A DNA stretch of 64,000 nucleotides from contig NC_134891.1 in the NCBI RefSeq assembly GCF_041734735.1, positions 15,282,244 through 15,346,243 of the forward strand, written 5' to 3'. The notes beneath the pieces are model-generated. The model ran no database searches, had not been told where the DNA came from, and worked only from the letters and a program-made list of their open reading frames with translations. The stretch comes from Babylonia areolata (lineage: Eukaryota > Mollusca > Gastropoda > Neogastropoda > Buccinidae). Made by a program: the position numbers and the translations under genes. Each line of letters opens with the position of its first letter. The first letter of the stretch is position 1. This document shows, one piece after another, positions 22,303 to 33,986 of this stretch.

Positions 22303-23450
22303 TAACCGACTCAATGAACCTCAAACAGAAAATTGAAAACGGAATGGGAAGCACAGAGTGGCAAAAGGCAATGCGCAACTTTCAGATTAATAAACTCACA
22401 TGGTCATACTGCCCGGGACATGCAGGAGTTAAGGGAAATGAGCGAGCTGACAGACTTGCTGGTAACGCAACACCAACGAGCGGCCTACATCTAGGAAAAT
22501 CGGAAATCCTCAGAAAAGTCAAAGAATATCAAAAAGAACAGGTGCAAGGCCATCACACCATCGATCGCCTCAAAGAAATAAAAGCAGAGAGGGAGCGGCC
22601 GTAAGTCTAACATGAAAGGTAGAGCACGATGCTTTGCAAATCAAACAAATATCGGCATCATTTCCAAACCAACATTACGCAAATTTCTTCAAAACGGAAC
22701 AGCGTCTCTGTGGGCTTTTCCAAATACAATAGACTGAGCAACACACTAGACGCCACGTTCTTGGCATCAGAGATCTTTTCCCATCCCTCTTGCGGCCAGT
22801 CAGTGGCAGCCTCTGTGCGTGTGTATATGTGTGTGTTTATGTGTATGTGTGGGTCTGTGTTTTTGAGTGCGTTTGTGCATGCGTGAGAGTGTAAGTGTAC
22901 ACAAGTGTCAGGAGAGTTCTGTGCATGTGTGTGTGTGCGTGTGTGTGTGTGTGTGTGTGTATGTGAGGGGGAGGTGGGGATGCAGGGAGGAGGTGGGATA
23001 GAGGATGAGGTATGTGAGTGTATGCATGCCTACACTGTTGGAGCAACAGGATATTGGAACGTATATATTACATATATATATATCTTTGTATATATGTGTG
23101 TGGGGTTGGGGGTGGGAGATATGGGCGTGTGTGTGTGTGCTTGTACAAGTAAGCGTTCATCTGTGTGTGTGTGTGTGTGTGTGTGTGCCGTGGAAGCTGC
23201 GATACATAGACTAGAAATGAGTGTGTGGAGGAGGGGGGTAGAGGAGGTGCAGGGTAATGTGTGTGTGTGTGTGTGTGTGTTGGAGCTCATGTACGTTTAT
23301 ATGTATTTGACTGTGCTTTCATATCTGTGAGGCTGCGTGTTTGGTGCATGTCTGTTATGGATGTGTGGGTGTATGTGTGAATGTGTGTCTTCATGTTTTA
23401 CATTTATTTGCTTATTTATCATCATTGTTGTCTTATTTATTTATTTAATA
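22303..23450 (+). pseudogene. Displaced 3' part of the main I-group LINE
   Basis: It starts with the right-hand target duplication and continues the RNase H domain of the main copy from LTDSMNLKQKIENG through YCPGHAGVKGNERADRLAG. Relative to copy 2, the frame ends early near 22602 at a small deletion in the AGAGAGG/GCGGCCG region. The 3' UTR matches copy 2, including the GT blocks, and ends in TTTA repeats at about 23430-23450. Together with 17274-20346 it forms one LINE of about 4.2 kb. Confidence 0.8.
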
Positions 23451-23705
23451 TTATTTTAAAAAAAATATTTTCATTACTACTACCTTTTTTATATATATAT
23501 ATATCATAATTATTATTTATTTATTTATTTATTTATTTATGTAAGCTTATCTATAATTTATTCACCTTTTTTTTCAAGGCCTGACTAAGTGCGTTGGGTT
23601 ATGCTGCTGGTCAGGCATCTGCTTGGCAGATGTGGTGTAGCGTATATGGATTTGTCCGAACGCAGTGACGCCTCCTTGAGCTACTGAAACTGAAACTGAA
23701 ACTGA
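23451..23705 (-). repeat. SINE-A copy, inverted
   Basis: Reverse-complement copy of the SINE at 20347-20655, including the same unusual tail (GATAAGCTTACATAAATAAA and GGTAGTAGTAA). Its A-rich end abuts the TTTA tail of the I-group LINE, and its (ACTGAA)n end abuts the gag-like region. The shared tail means the two copies come from one subfamily or one from the other. Confidence 0.75.
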
Positions 23706-24517
23706 CTGGATTTTTCCTTTCCTGACTTTCTTCTTTTTCTTTTTGCCCACAGCCCTGTTCTTAACTAAAACATCTCTCTGACCAACTAGACCTGACACTA
23801 GCCCCTGCATGGACCTGACTTTTCCCTCTAACAGCAACAGTTTGTCCCCCAGTCGTGCCATCTGTTCTCTGGCCTGTTGCTGTTGTTGGCCCACTTCCAG
23901 CTCTCTCTGAGGCCTCAGGGCTTCATCTCTTGCCTGGATGAAGGTGGTTTGAGGCTCTCGCCTCACTACCTGGCGCAGCTCCCTTTTCAACAAGGCGTTC
24001 CGGAGGCCACTGATGAAGTGGTCCCTCAGCATGTCAGTGATGAGGGCCCCAGTTGTCTTCATCTGGATGGTTCTCTCCATGCTGCGCAGAGCATGAGAGT
24101 AGTCCATGATGGACTCCTCCAGCTGCTGTACCCTGCTGAAAAGTATGGACAGCAGTGTGGTGACATCCGTCCATCACCGAACACCCCCAGCAGAATGCCG
24201 GTCACCTTCTCTGGGGTGTTGGTGTCTTCCAGGTCCCGCAGCATCAGCTCTCTGCGTGCGGTTCCCTGCAGATGGCTGTAGATGAAGTATGCAGCCATCT
24301 CGTCTCCCATGGGGTATGCAGCCAGGACCCTCTCTGCCTCAGTGATGAAGTCCTCAGCCGACGTCTCGCCTGGCTCACCAGTGAACACTGGCAGTGTGGG
24401 TGCCGCACACCACTGCATGGGGGACTGCTGTGCTGTGGTAGTAGATATGGTCATCCTCGGGCTGGGTTGGGCTGTGTTGGGCTGTGTGTTGCTAAAGCTA
24501 AGAGACACCTCACCTGT
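23706..24517 (-). pseudogene. gag-like region of the LTR element (broken)
   Basis: Downstream of the primer-binding site, minus-strand coding remnants resemble a retrotransposon gag/capsid region: a patch with FITEAERVLAAYP and YIYSHLQGTARREL-like wording, then a Gln-rich, coiled-coil-like segment and a Lys-rich end. The region is a fossil. It is cut off at its far end by a SINE and the I-like LINE. No function is expected. Confidence 0.6.
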
Positions 24518-24537
24518 TGATCCTGTCGGCGACGCCA
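24518..24537 (-). other. Primer-binding site
   Basis: On the minus strand TGGCGTCGCCGACAGGATCA starts 3 bp after the 5' LTR. Position and the TGG start fit a tRNA primer-binding site. The tRNA was not identified. Confidence 0.6.
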
Positions 24538-24540
24538 AGT

Positions 24541-25274
24541 TGTTAAAAGGGGGTGGTGGGGGTAGGGGTTGTACGGGTAGGTGTAGAAGGTGAAGGGGTA
24601 GAGTAAGATAACAGGCAGAGGATAGGTGCACAATCCACTCTCTCCTCGTACCACAGCAGGGTCTTTTAAAAGATGAATTGAGGTGTTTATTTCTCTAACT
24701 TTAAACAGCACACAGCCCCCAAGGTACTGCCTTGTCCGTCTGGCTCTCCTGTCCTGCTCCAAGCAAGGAAAAGAAAGAAACCCCACTTGCCTATTTATTT
24801 CATCCTCTTCACAAGTTGGTGCTGTATGCAAACTATCTTCCGACCCAGAATGTTTCCAATTGGCTGAAGTTAACAGACCAATCTGGGACCAACAGTGCTA
24901 GACTTGCACATCCAGCACTTTTCTCACAGAACCCAGCATTGTCAAGGAGAAGGGGAGGGGAGGGGAGGTGATGAAAAGAGGAAGGGTTGAGGGTGATGGA
25001 AGTGGAAGGGAAAAGGGCAGGGGAGTGTATAGGAAGAGAATGGTCAGAGGAGATACCATCTTTACTTGGTATTTCTTGATAACTTGCTCCCTCTGCACTT
25101 GGCCAAGGGAAGGGGGTGGAGGGAGAGAGGGTATGGGGAGGGGTGTTGGTGGGGATAGATGCCATGGAAGGGGGATGGGGGGAGAAGAGTATGGAGGTAG
25201 GAAGGAGGGTTCCATCAGTGAGCAGTGTGTCTGAGAAAATCCCATGCTTCCACCATAGGCGCCTGACACACTAT

Positions 25275-25278
<4 letters not shown>
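24541..25278 (-). repeat. 5' LTR of the gypsy-like element
   Basis: The 738-bp LTR has TGTTA and TAACA ends. It matches 13885-13913 plus 15191-16051 apart from length differences; the left copy holds roughly 150 bp more in its GA-rich middle. It borders the primer-binding site on one side and (AT)n on the other. Confidence 0.8.

Positions 25279-25318
<40 letters not shown>
25279..25318. repeat. (AT)n microsatellite, right flank of the LTR element
   Basis: A pure AT run directly follows the LTR end at 25278, the counterpart of 13847-13884. Confidence 0.8.
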
Positions 25319-25320
<2 letters not shown>

Positions 25321-27650
25321 TTGTTGATTTTGATACTAAATCAAAAAGAGTAGAAGGGGAAATATTGTGATTTATTTCCTGTTATTGTGTATAACAAGAA
25401 GAGAATGGTAATAGGATTGGTTGCCTGCAGTGGGCTGTGTGCAAGTGTGGGGGGATGAAGAACCTAAAAGTTCAGTCACCAATAGCCTGAGAAACAGCAA
25501 GAAAGGTGCAGTTGCTGTGCAGGGTTGTGTAAAGTCCATGAATGGGCTTCAGGACCCAATGAAAAACCTAAGAAACATCGTTGGTGGACAGCACAGGGGG
25601 GCAGGAGTGACGTGCTGTGTCGGTTACAAATGCGGAGTTGCCTCCCTTGCCTAGAGCACATATCCCCTGGTGTGACGTTTCCTCGCTGTAGAGGGAGGAG
25701 TGTCATGCTGCGTGTGAGAGTCCGTGGTTCGATGCCACAAGGGGAATAATTAAAATGTTCCCTAGTGCCAAGGGCATCCCTACCCGAATCAGCCGCCATC
25801 GGACGCGAGACGGTCGGGACATGTGGCATGACGGCACCGTAAGCCAGTGTTATGGGCGTCGTGGACGAGGGGGTGGCAAGTCCATCGGCTTGCCGTGGGA
25901 TGTGCATCCCCCTGTAGGTGAACGGTGGTCCATTGTCGCAAATGGTTCCGTGAGAGGACCGACTGTTGTGTATAGACGGATAAAGGGATAGACAAGATCG
26001 GCCCGAGCACTGCCGAGTGGCAGGATCGAGTTATCAAGAGGCACTCCGACAAGATCGGCCCGAGCACTGCCGAGTGGCAGGATCGAGTTATCAAGAGGCA
26101 CTCCGACGTGGATTTGCCGATATTTAGTTTTTAGTTGTTGTTGATTTTGATACTAAATCAAAAAGAGTAGAAGGGGAAATATTGTGATTTATTTCCTGTT
26201 ATTGTGTATAACAAGAAGAGAATGGTAATAGGATTGGTTGCCTGCAGTGGGCTGTGTGCAAGTGTGGGGGGATGAAGAACCTAAAAGTTCAGTCGCCAAT
26301 AGCGAATGGTTCTGCGAGAGGACCGACGTTCAACTGTTGTGTGTTGACGGATAAAGGGATCGGCCCGAGCACTGCCGAATGGCAGGATCAAGTTATCAAG
26401 AGGCACTCCGACGTGGATTTGCCGATATTAGTCTGGGCAACAGTGGAGTTATGCAGTGGGGTAGAAAAAACCAGCACTGCCGAAGTTCAATGGGCCGTGC
26501 ACGCATCTGCTCTGTGGGCAAGGGGCGGAGCAGGTGCTAGGTATGGCACCAGCGCATAATTGTTGCAGCAAGTTAACAATGGGTTGCTGGTTGTTTGGTC
26601 AAGCAGCTTGCTGAGACGCCATTAGTGGATGGGAAACAGCAGCAACCGGCGGTCATCACCGCAAAGCCGCTTGAAGGGACCGCGCATGCACCCGCACTGT
26701 TGGCGAGAGCCTGTGCCGGTAAAGGGAAGTAACTGCGGCGGTCACCGGCAAGGGTTTCGAAGGAGTTGTCTCCCTTGGATCGGAAAATCGGGACGAGGGG
26801 AGGGTGTACGCGCATGGGCGAGCGTGTCCCCTAGTGGTCCACCTTCCTCCCTACACCTGGGGAGGGCATCACTAAGCGCCTCGATCGCCATAGGATCTGA
26901 GACGGAAGAGGCATGCCGTGTGGGGGGCGCGTGAGCCAATGTCATGGTCGCCGCCACAGACGCATCGTACATAGGGCCCAGTCTAGCGTGTGGATCCAAA
27001 GCCAGTGTATGGTGTTGTATTCCCAAAGGGATTATGGCACATTCCATTGTTGTGATGGGGAAAGTGATAGAGGAGATCGACTCGGCTGTCCTGCCAACTG
27101 GCAGGGCCAAGAAACGCGGATCGCGTAGAGTTCGTTCGCGAATTGAAATGAATAGCATCAATGGCACCACTGACCTGAGTATGGGGTAATGTACCCCTAG
27201 AAGTCGCCGGAGAAGGTGCAGGAGGTGGTGGAGGTCTGGAGTTGAGCGGAGGGAGCGAAGGAAGTGGAGGAGGCGGCCGGTTGGCGTTGTTGGGAGGGCC
27301 AGAAATAGAGGGCCCAGAGTGTCCACGAATCGATTGTGATCGTGCCTTAATTTTAGCCGGATCTCCCAATCAAACCATATAATTATGTGACCTGGTTGAA
27401 GACAAAATTTGACAAAAGACAAGAACGCCAGAGAATCGATAGACAGAAAATACGAAAAAACTTAGCCATATGAAGAGCACAGGAACAGGAGTCATAATGG
27501 CTGCCGGAAAAAGAGGGCGCTAGCCAGCGAGACAAAGGGGAGGTTACCTACTTCCGGGAGGTTATCGGCCGTAGTACTTTCGTTTTCTCCGCATAGGCAG
27601 ATAGTAGTTTGCACAGGACAGGAATGTCAGACCCCTGCCGGAGTCTGCAC
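25319..27650. other. GC-rich mosaic of unidentified repeats
   Basis: CpG-rich compared with its surroundings. A block of about 170 bp at 25319-25487 recurs at 26136-26306. A 57-60-bp unit with GATCGGCCCGAGCACTGCCG is in tandem at 25997-26108 and again near 26360-26412. Diverged copies of a third block lie at about 25800-25870 and 26885-26960. A Pro-rich minus-strand open frame (26983-27369) and several others are present, but none matches a family I know. Around 27490-27600 are ATGGCTGCCGG and ACTTCCGGG, which resemble YY1- and ETS-type promoter elements. This could be an old transposon or a host CpG-rich promoter region; I cannot decide. Confidence 0.4.
25997..26108 (+). repeat. Direct tandem repeat, two units of about 57 bp
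   Basis: The unit starts GACAAGATCGGCCCGAGCAC and ends in CAAGAGGCACTCCGAC, and is repeated twice without change. A third, diverged copy is at about 26360-26412. Confidence 0.8.
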
Positions 27651-27935
27651 TAGTTGGGTCATGGTTAAGTGTGTGTAATTAAAACTTTTTTGTGTGTGTA
27701 CATGGGCGCGTTTTTGTGTGTCATGTGTGTGCGCGCATGTGTGTGTGTACGGTAGACATGGCAGAGCACTGTTTTTATTTCTTAATACCAGACTTTCATT
27801 GTAATGTTATTGTACAGCAGGTGGACATACTTGAAGAAAAGGCAGACAATATCTTCTGCACATAGTATTAAAGAAACAAGTACAGGAATTTGTGCACTTT
27901 AGTGCTTCTAAATTTCAAATGTTTGCAGTTACTTG

Positions 27936-27972
<37 letters not shown>

Positions 27973-28063
27973 GAGATCAAAATAACATACTGTTGATGCT
28001 GTATTGTAAGACTGTTGTTTGTGTTTGTCTTTATCAAGTGAAAGTTGTAGTAACCGAGGTGGG

Positions 28064-28106
<43 letters not shown>

Positions 28107-28524
28107 TTGCAGGGGAATTGGGAGTGGAATTGGATTATTGTGCTTTGTCACATCTACATAAGTGTCAAATGGAAATTATTTCTTTAACCCTTTGGCGGCC
28201 AAGTCTGATTTGAAGTTGCCACTGTATTGTGCCATGGCATTTAAAGACTTTTTTTTTTAAAGAACGAAAAGAAAAAAAAAGTAATTTCAGGTCTCCTGAA
28301 AGACCACAGTATCATTGAAATCATGAAAATGTACATATTTTGAAAAAGATTCTGACTGCAAGTGCAGTGATACTCCTTTGGCACTGTCTGTTTTAATATT
28401 TTGAAATTCATCAGTATGGGGGAAAGCCAGTGTCATCAGGGTTTGGTTAACTAAAAGATGTGAAATACTGTTTTTTGGGAATATGCTTCAAAAATGTTTA
28501 AAATTGTCTAAATTTTCTCCAAAG
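27651..28524. other. Non-coding stretch with two (GA)n microsatellites
   Basis: No gene is seen. (GA)n runs lie at about 27938-27970 and 28066-28104. At 28186 TTAACCCTTTGGCGGCC resembles a piggyBac-type end with its TTAA target, but no matching second end was found. Confidence 0.5.
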
Positions 28525-28663
28525 TTTATTTCATAACCGGCATGGGTTATCCCTGAGGAAGTTTGCACCAACTTGCCAGCTGAACGCTGACACGTGCAAC
28601 AGGGCGACGGACAGACTGTACTGCTGGCAGGCAGAGGAATTGTTCAAGGCATTATCAATGTAA
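28525..28663 (+). CDS. Weak candidate terminal exon, unrecognised
   Basis: After TTTTCTCCAAAG (acceptor-like, AG at 28523-28524) a frame of about 45 codons is open to TAA at 28661-28663. It reads RHGLSLRKFAPTCQLNADTC, then NRATDRLYCWQAEELFKALS. The composition looks protein-like (Cys, Trp, Leu/Ala-rich helix) and stands out from the AT-rich surroundings. No family is recognised and no partner exon was found. It may be chance. Confidence 0.25.
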
Positions 28664-31598
28664 ATGAAGATTATAATAATTGTGCCTGTATATAACAATC
28701 TCTTGTGTACTCAACAGCTGTAATGAGGATGAGGTGGTTGAACTGTAAAGCTCTACATTTTTTTTCTTTTCTTTAAAAAAAAGAAGAAGATTAATTCCTG
28801 AACCACAGTGCTTTTACTGTTCTGTTTTTTTCTTCTTTTATTTATTTATTTTGCTTTATTTTGATACATATCATGATACACAAAGGCACTGTAACCATCT
28901 CATAAATTATTCAGCTTCTCATATCAACTTGGCTATTGTCAGTGTCTATTCTGAGGCTAATCAAGTTTGTGTGTGTTTTTGTTTGTTTTTTGGGCTGTTT
29001 CTTTGGGTTTTTTTTTACAATTGCTTTTGTATGTAGGATATATATATATATGATGATTTTAAAGTGTAAGAAGTCAGTGCAGTTCAGCACGCTATCTCAG
29101 TTCAGCACGCTATCTTGGTAACTAGTCACCAGACTTAGGTCATAATGTAACTTCCCCTGTGATTTGGGTGTGTGTGCTTTACAATGCTTGACTTTGGGTA
29201 GGTAGGCCTAACTGCGAACGATCCAGTTGAAGTGACTAGCTCAATGTGTGTATTGTACAGGTTGTACGATTGTCAAATATACCTCATCTGTTTTTGAAAT
29301 TTCATCTACATCTTTTCAACGTTTCTTCAATGATTGAATTTAGCAGGGGTATCTGAGAGTAAATGTGAACGGGCAAGTTTAATTGCGCACAATGGGTTTG
29401 GGTATATGTGGATATTTAAAACAGAAGCAGGCCTTGAACTCATTCAACTAGCATATTATTGGAACATCACACCAGACTGTTGTATTGTTGGTTTTGATCA
29501 CACACACACAACACACCCATTTCAACACACACACCCACACCACACTCATGCACACACTTTTGAGAGTGCTCAGTAACTGTGCGGCATTATTTGAAATAGA
29601 TGCGCATCAAAATATCATATGGTCTAATTCCAAATGACACTATTTTGGAGATTCCTGTCAAAATTGACATTCTGATCTGTCACCAACATGCTTTCTTAAA
29701 TTCTCTCAGCACTGGTAATGTGCATTCAGCATATCCAATCAAATTAAGTTCAAGTCCTATTACTAGCTTCCCTTGACTTAGGATTGTGAGAGCATGTTTG
29801 TGAACTTTCCCAGCAGTGTTGCACAAAGAGAAGAAAGAGCGCGGAAATGGACGGAAATAACTGATGTTTGACTGGTTCTTGGAAATGGATATTCATCAAG
29901 GTTTCAGAACGAAGTCAAAGCAGGCATTAAATTGTGAAATGTGTGTGGTGAGAATGCTTCAAAGTCGGGTGGTACATGAACCATTCACAATTACATGCTG
30001 TTCGCAATTTGACCGACCTACCTTGTATCACTGAATGACATAAGCTTACAGCTTTTGAGTTGGGCCAACAGCACAGTGAGAGCTGTGTGGTCAATGGTTT
30101 CTCTACTGCAGTGGGAGTTCATTTGCAGCTTAATCTTTTTTGTAAAGGACTATGACTCTCAAAATTCGGGAGGCAAGATTGCACTGGCTGTGCTGCAGCC
30201 TTGGGGGCTAGTTGGCCTTTGGGGAACCATCCCAACGGTGACTGTCCTAAAACCCTCTTGGCTGAGAGAGTGGGGATTCAAGTTAGGCATGACTTTCTCC
30301 AACCCACATAGTTTGGGAAGCAGTTGCCACCTCTGCTGTTCTGACGGTCATAGTCAAACACGACTGACAATCATACATACAGTGTTTGTATGGTGTTGAG
30401 GTCAACACTGTCACGAGTCATGGTGTGCTGGAGACAGAAACTGCGATTTTGTTCTTTAACATCTTTTCACGGAAAGTTATATCAGACAAAGAAAAACAAC
30501 TTTGCGAAGGCTATGAACACGTGATTTTTTTCAGCTTTTGCTTTCTGCCCAGAGTATCTACAGATCGATACCCCCAAGGTCTTTCAGTATAAATAGCATC
30601 TCCACCTTCAGGAAATTCTGTGCCATAAATTTCCTCTTTTCTATCGTTCCGTTTGTTTCTGCCTTCCTGGTCTATTCCCCATTCTTTTTTCTAGCAAGCC
30701 CTGACACTTTTTTTTTCCCTCTTTTTGACAGTCTGTGATGTACTATCTGTGCTGTTTTGCTCTGGCGATTAGATATTGAAATTGTAAACACTGGGATGGG
30801 CACTAGCTGTCTATTCTGCAGTGTTATTTGCCTATATGGCCTTTTTATGTATTTTTTGTTTGGCTTTTTTGTTTTTTTTCTCGTTTACAATTTTTTGCAA
30901 CCTGGGAATGATAAATTAAACGGAATGGCTGGCATCCTCAGCATGGCCTAGTCTTATTTGCAATAAGGAGCTAAATGGTTAGGATAATGTGTCTTGAACT
31001 ATTTTTCATATAGGGATTTTTGAGTTTGTGTGTGTGGCAGTTTTGTGTTGACATGGTTGAGCATCTGTATGGTTTGACAGTCCTAATATGGCCCTGTGCA
31101 GTTGGCTGGACTATAAGCAACAATTCATAATAATACATAATAATATTCTTCCTTCGGTACTGTCTGCTTTTTCTGCCTTCTCAGTGCATAACCCTATTTC
31201 TTGCAGTCATTTTTCCTCTCTTTTCCACAGTCTGTGATATATTATCTGTGCTATTTTGCTCTTGCAATTAGGTATTGATATTGTAAACACTGGAATGAGC
31301 ATACCTGTTCATTCTGCAGTGTTATTTGCCCTTAAGGCCATTTTGTTGTTGTTTTTTTGCGAAGCTTCGAGGTATTTATTTTTTTTATCCACTTTGTGTT
31401 TCTTTTGTAATCAAGGGACGATAAATTGGAAAACAAACTTTGTGCCCTGATGTTGTCAGAATGACAGGGGTTGTATATCAGCTTATGACATTTGTGGGTG
31501 TTTTCTTTTTACAGCATCTGTTTCGGAAATGAATTTGTGTCTTTTTACCATTGCTTTCTGTGTGTGTGAGGATGGTCTGAGTGTTGTTTCCATTTCTC
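28664..31598. other. AT-rich gene-free stretch
   Basis: I see no coding region. It includes a diverged tandem duplication (separate entry) and a short CA-rich patch near 29500-29560. Confidence 0.6.
30690..31455 (+). repeat. Diverged tandem duplication, about 500-bp period
   Basis: Blocks at about 30720-30930 and 31225-31435 share CAGTCTGTGAT, TATCTGTGCT, TTTTGCTCT, ATTGTAAACACTGG, TCTGCAGTGTTATTTGCC and GATAAATT in the same order. Clear point differences indicate an old duplication. Function unknown. Confidence 0.7.
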
Positions 31599-31602
31599 TT
31601 AA

Positions 31603-31894
31603 CTCTTTCAACGCCATGTTTCTGTGTGAGAAACACTCAGGGACTCGGTGTCAAATATTCTAGACTTGCTGCTCTTCGTCACACAATTTGGTTCATGTCA
31701 AAACACAGAGAACTTTTCCACTTCAAACTCAGTCAAGGGGGAAAGGTCAGTCAATTTCCTATTGCGTGGGAAAGTTGACTGCAGCTGCCAAGGTTTGTGG
31801 CAAAGTGAAAAATGGTCTGTTTAACATAAAACCACTATGTTGAATAAATTCGCCAATTGCGGTGGTGTCTGGTAAACCTATGGCGGTGAAAGAG
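31603..31894. mobile_element. piggyBac-type MITE, 292 bp
   Basis: The left end, after TTAA (31599-31602), reads CTCTTTCAACGCCATG. The right end, read in reverse complement, is CTCTTTCACCGCCATAG and is followed by TTTA, a one-base change from TTAA. Inverted ends plus TTAA are the piggyBac hallmarks. There is no coding capacity, so it would have been moved by a transposase elsewhere. Confidence 0.65.
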
Positions 31895-31898
31895 TTTA

Positions 31899-32689
31899 TA
31901 TCAGTGCCACTTGTCATCTAACAGTTTACTTGAAAGAACTGGGCTGAACATTTTCAAACAGAAGACATTTTCAGTCATTAGCTCTATCATCAACTTCTGA
32001 TACACAAATTTCTGTGAACCATAATCAAGATACACACAATTTTAGCTGGCTCTTTTGTTTGTGTGGATGTTGCTGAATTAAAATATTGATTGTATGGCGT
32101 GAGATCAGTTCTGTCACATTATTTATAAAACTAAATTATACATGAATTTGATGAATGATACTTAACAGGTAATTATAGATTTTTTTCCCTAATAGGTTTA
32201 AAATGTTTATGATTAAACTTTCTTTTTTTTTTTTCTATCATACTAGTTTTTAAAAGCAACTTATTATTTACAGAAAGAGGAAATTGTTCATCTCCATGTT
32301 TGTTGGGAGACATTATACGAGAAAGAAAAAAAACAAGTTTTCATAGACGCACAAACGTGTTTCACACAGCCTTCCACAAATCAAGGTTTGTGTAATTCAG
32401 CTGCTTGTCACAAATGATAAGAGATAACAAGCTGTTCCACACAACATTCCTGCATTTCAGCAATGTTAAATTTTTGTGTTTATTCAAAATCTGAATGGTT
32501 TTCTCTGCGACTGGAAGGAAGCACATTGCACAAAAAAAAGAAAAAAAAAAGAAAAGAATATTGATTGTTGTGGTATCATTTCTTATTTATGATGTGGTGG
32601 GTTAATCAGTGCTAAATAAAAGTGGGTTCCTGTATCATTAACATGATTTGTTTTAGAGAGAGGTGAGGAGATTTGTGTTTCATTTGCTC

Positions 32690-32732
<43 letters not shown>

Positions 32733-33986
32733 ATGAATGAATGAATGAATGAGTGAATTTTTATTTTCCAACGGTGAAGATATTAGCACTTTGGCCGACT
32801 TACATATCTGCCGTTGTTCTAAGAGACACACAAACATATTTACATATAAATGTTGTTACTCAGTGCATGTGTATAAGTATAATACAGTGTCAAACTGAGA
32901 GACATATCACTCACATCTATACAAAACGGAAGCGAGTACACACTACACACACGAGTGAGAGAGAGAGAGAAAAAAATGCATTGCAGTGTAAATATTGTGC
33001 ACAGGGTGTGTATACAATATATATACATATTCACTTTGGAAGAGGTTTCATTTCACATGTTAGCACAGTCAACTGCCCAAGCTTTTTAGAACTGTGCTGC
33101 TAGAGATGTAACGTGACTTGATTAAGAGGGAAATCATTTGTTTTTTTTAAGAAAAGAAAGAAAAATGAGAAGAAAAACAAACATATCAACTCATACACTT
33201 CTAAACAAACCTGTACACAGACACACAGGCAGAGGACACAATATTAATACTGTAAAACATTATATTTCAAAGAAAAAACACAGGCATTTCAATCAACACT
33301 GGATGTATGTTTAGCACTGAAAACAACTAACAAAAAATATGCACCTGCTGTAATCAGTGAGTCATAAAAAACAACAATGAAGCAAAGAAAAAACATTCCT
33401 GATCAAGAGAAAAATAGTGTGTATACTGAGTTTATAGCTGTGTATACATGAAAACAATGTACTGAGTTTATAGCTCTGTGAAAACAATCTATTCTCAATC
33501 ACGGAAATACTCTTTAGCATGCACACAAACGCACACACACGCTCACAAATACACAAGCACTGAAATCATTGTCAATCATAAACAGATTATTCAACACTCA
33601 CAGACACTGTAACAGGGCAAACAAGCAGGTAATTCCGTCTAGCGAAAGAAAATGCATCAATGGCAACAATTCCCTTTCAATGTTACTTTTTCAGATCTCA
33701 AATGAATTTGGCTTCTGAACTTGGTAGATGAGATTAAAAGCCTTTTTTTTTTTTTTTTTAAATTTTTTTTACATTGAGTAAAATGAAAACTGTCATCATA
33801 ATACAGTACATGAATGATGCATGTTTGATAGAATTTTTAACAATATCAGAAATGAATATACTGCAAAATTTGACATGTTTGTACATTAATTTTGATAAAA
33901 GAAGTAAACTGCCACAGGTAATGGATAACATAATTATATTAATCCTTCAATAACACTTTATAAAAACAACAACAACAACAACAAAA
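31899..33986. other. AT-rich gene-free stretch with GA and GAAT repeats
   Basis: No gene is supported. (GA)n at about 32698-32730 is followed by (GAAT)n at 32731-32752 and then a sequence whose reverse complement looks like a LINE 3' end (TTGGAAAATAAAAATTC before ATTC repeats). This suggests a short minus-strand LINE or SINE tail at about 32731-32830; low confidence. Confidence 0.5.

Larger units (their letters stand above)
13885..25278 (-). mobile_element. Broken Ty3/gypsy-like LTR retrotransposon with nested insertions
   Basis: Two LTR copies (24541-25278 and 13885-16051, the second enlarged by a LINE) face the same way and are both flanked by (AT)n. On the minus strand the order is 5' LTR, primer-binding site, gag-like region, internal remnants, purine-rich tract, 3' LTR. 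LTR ends are TGTTA...TAACA. No polymerase region is recognisable. The element is clearly broken and old, with LINE and SINE insertions inside it. Superfamily is inferred from the gag style and primer-site position. Confidence 0.75.

Noticed and set aside
25715-25750. tRNA-like B box (GGTTCGATGCC)
   Set aside because: No matching A box or acceptor stem at the right distance.
28186-28450. Second piggyBac MITE starting TTAACCCTTTGGCGG
   Set aside because: The candidate right end (GGTTTGGTTAA) is not complementary to the left end.
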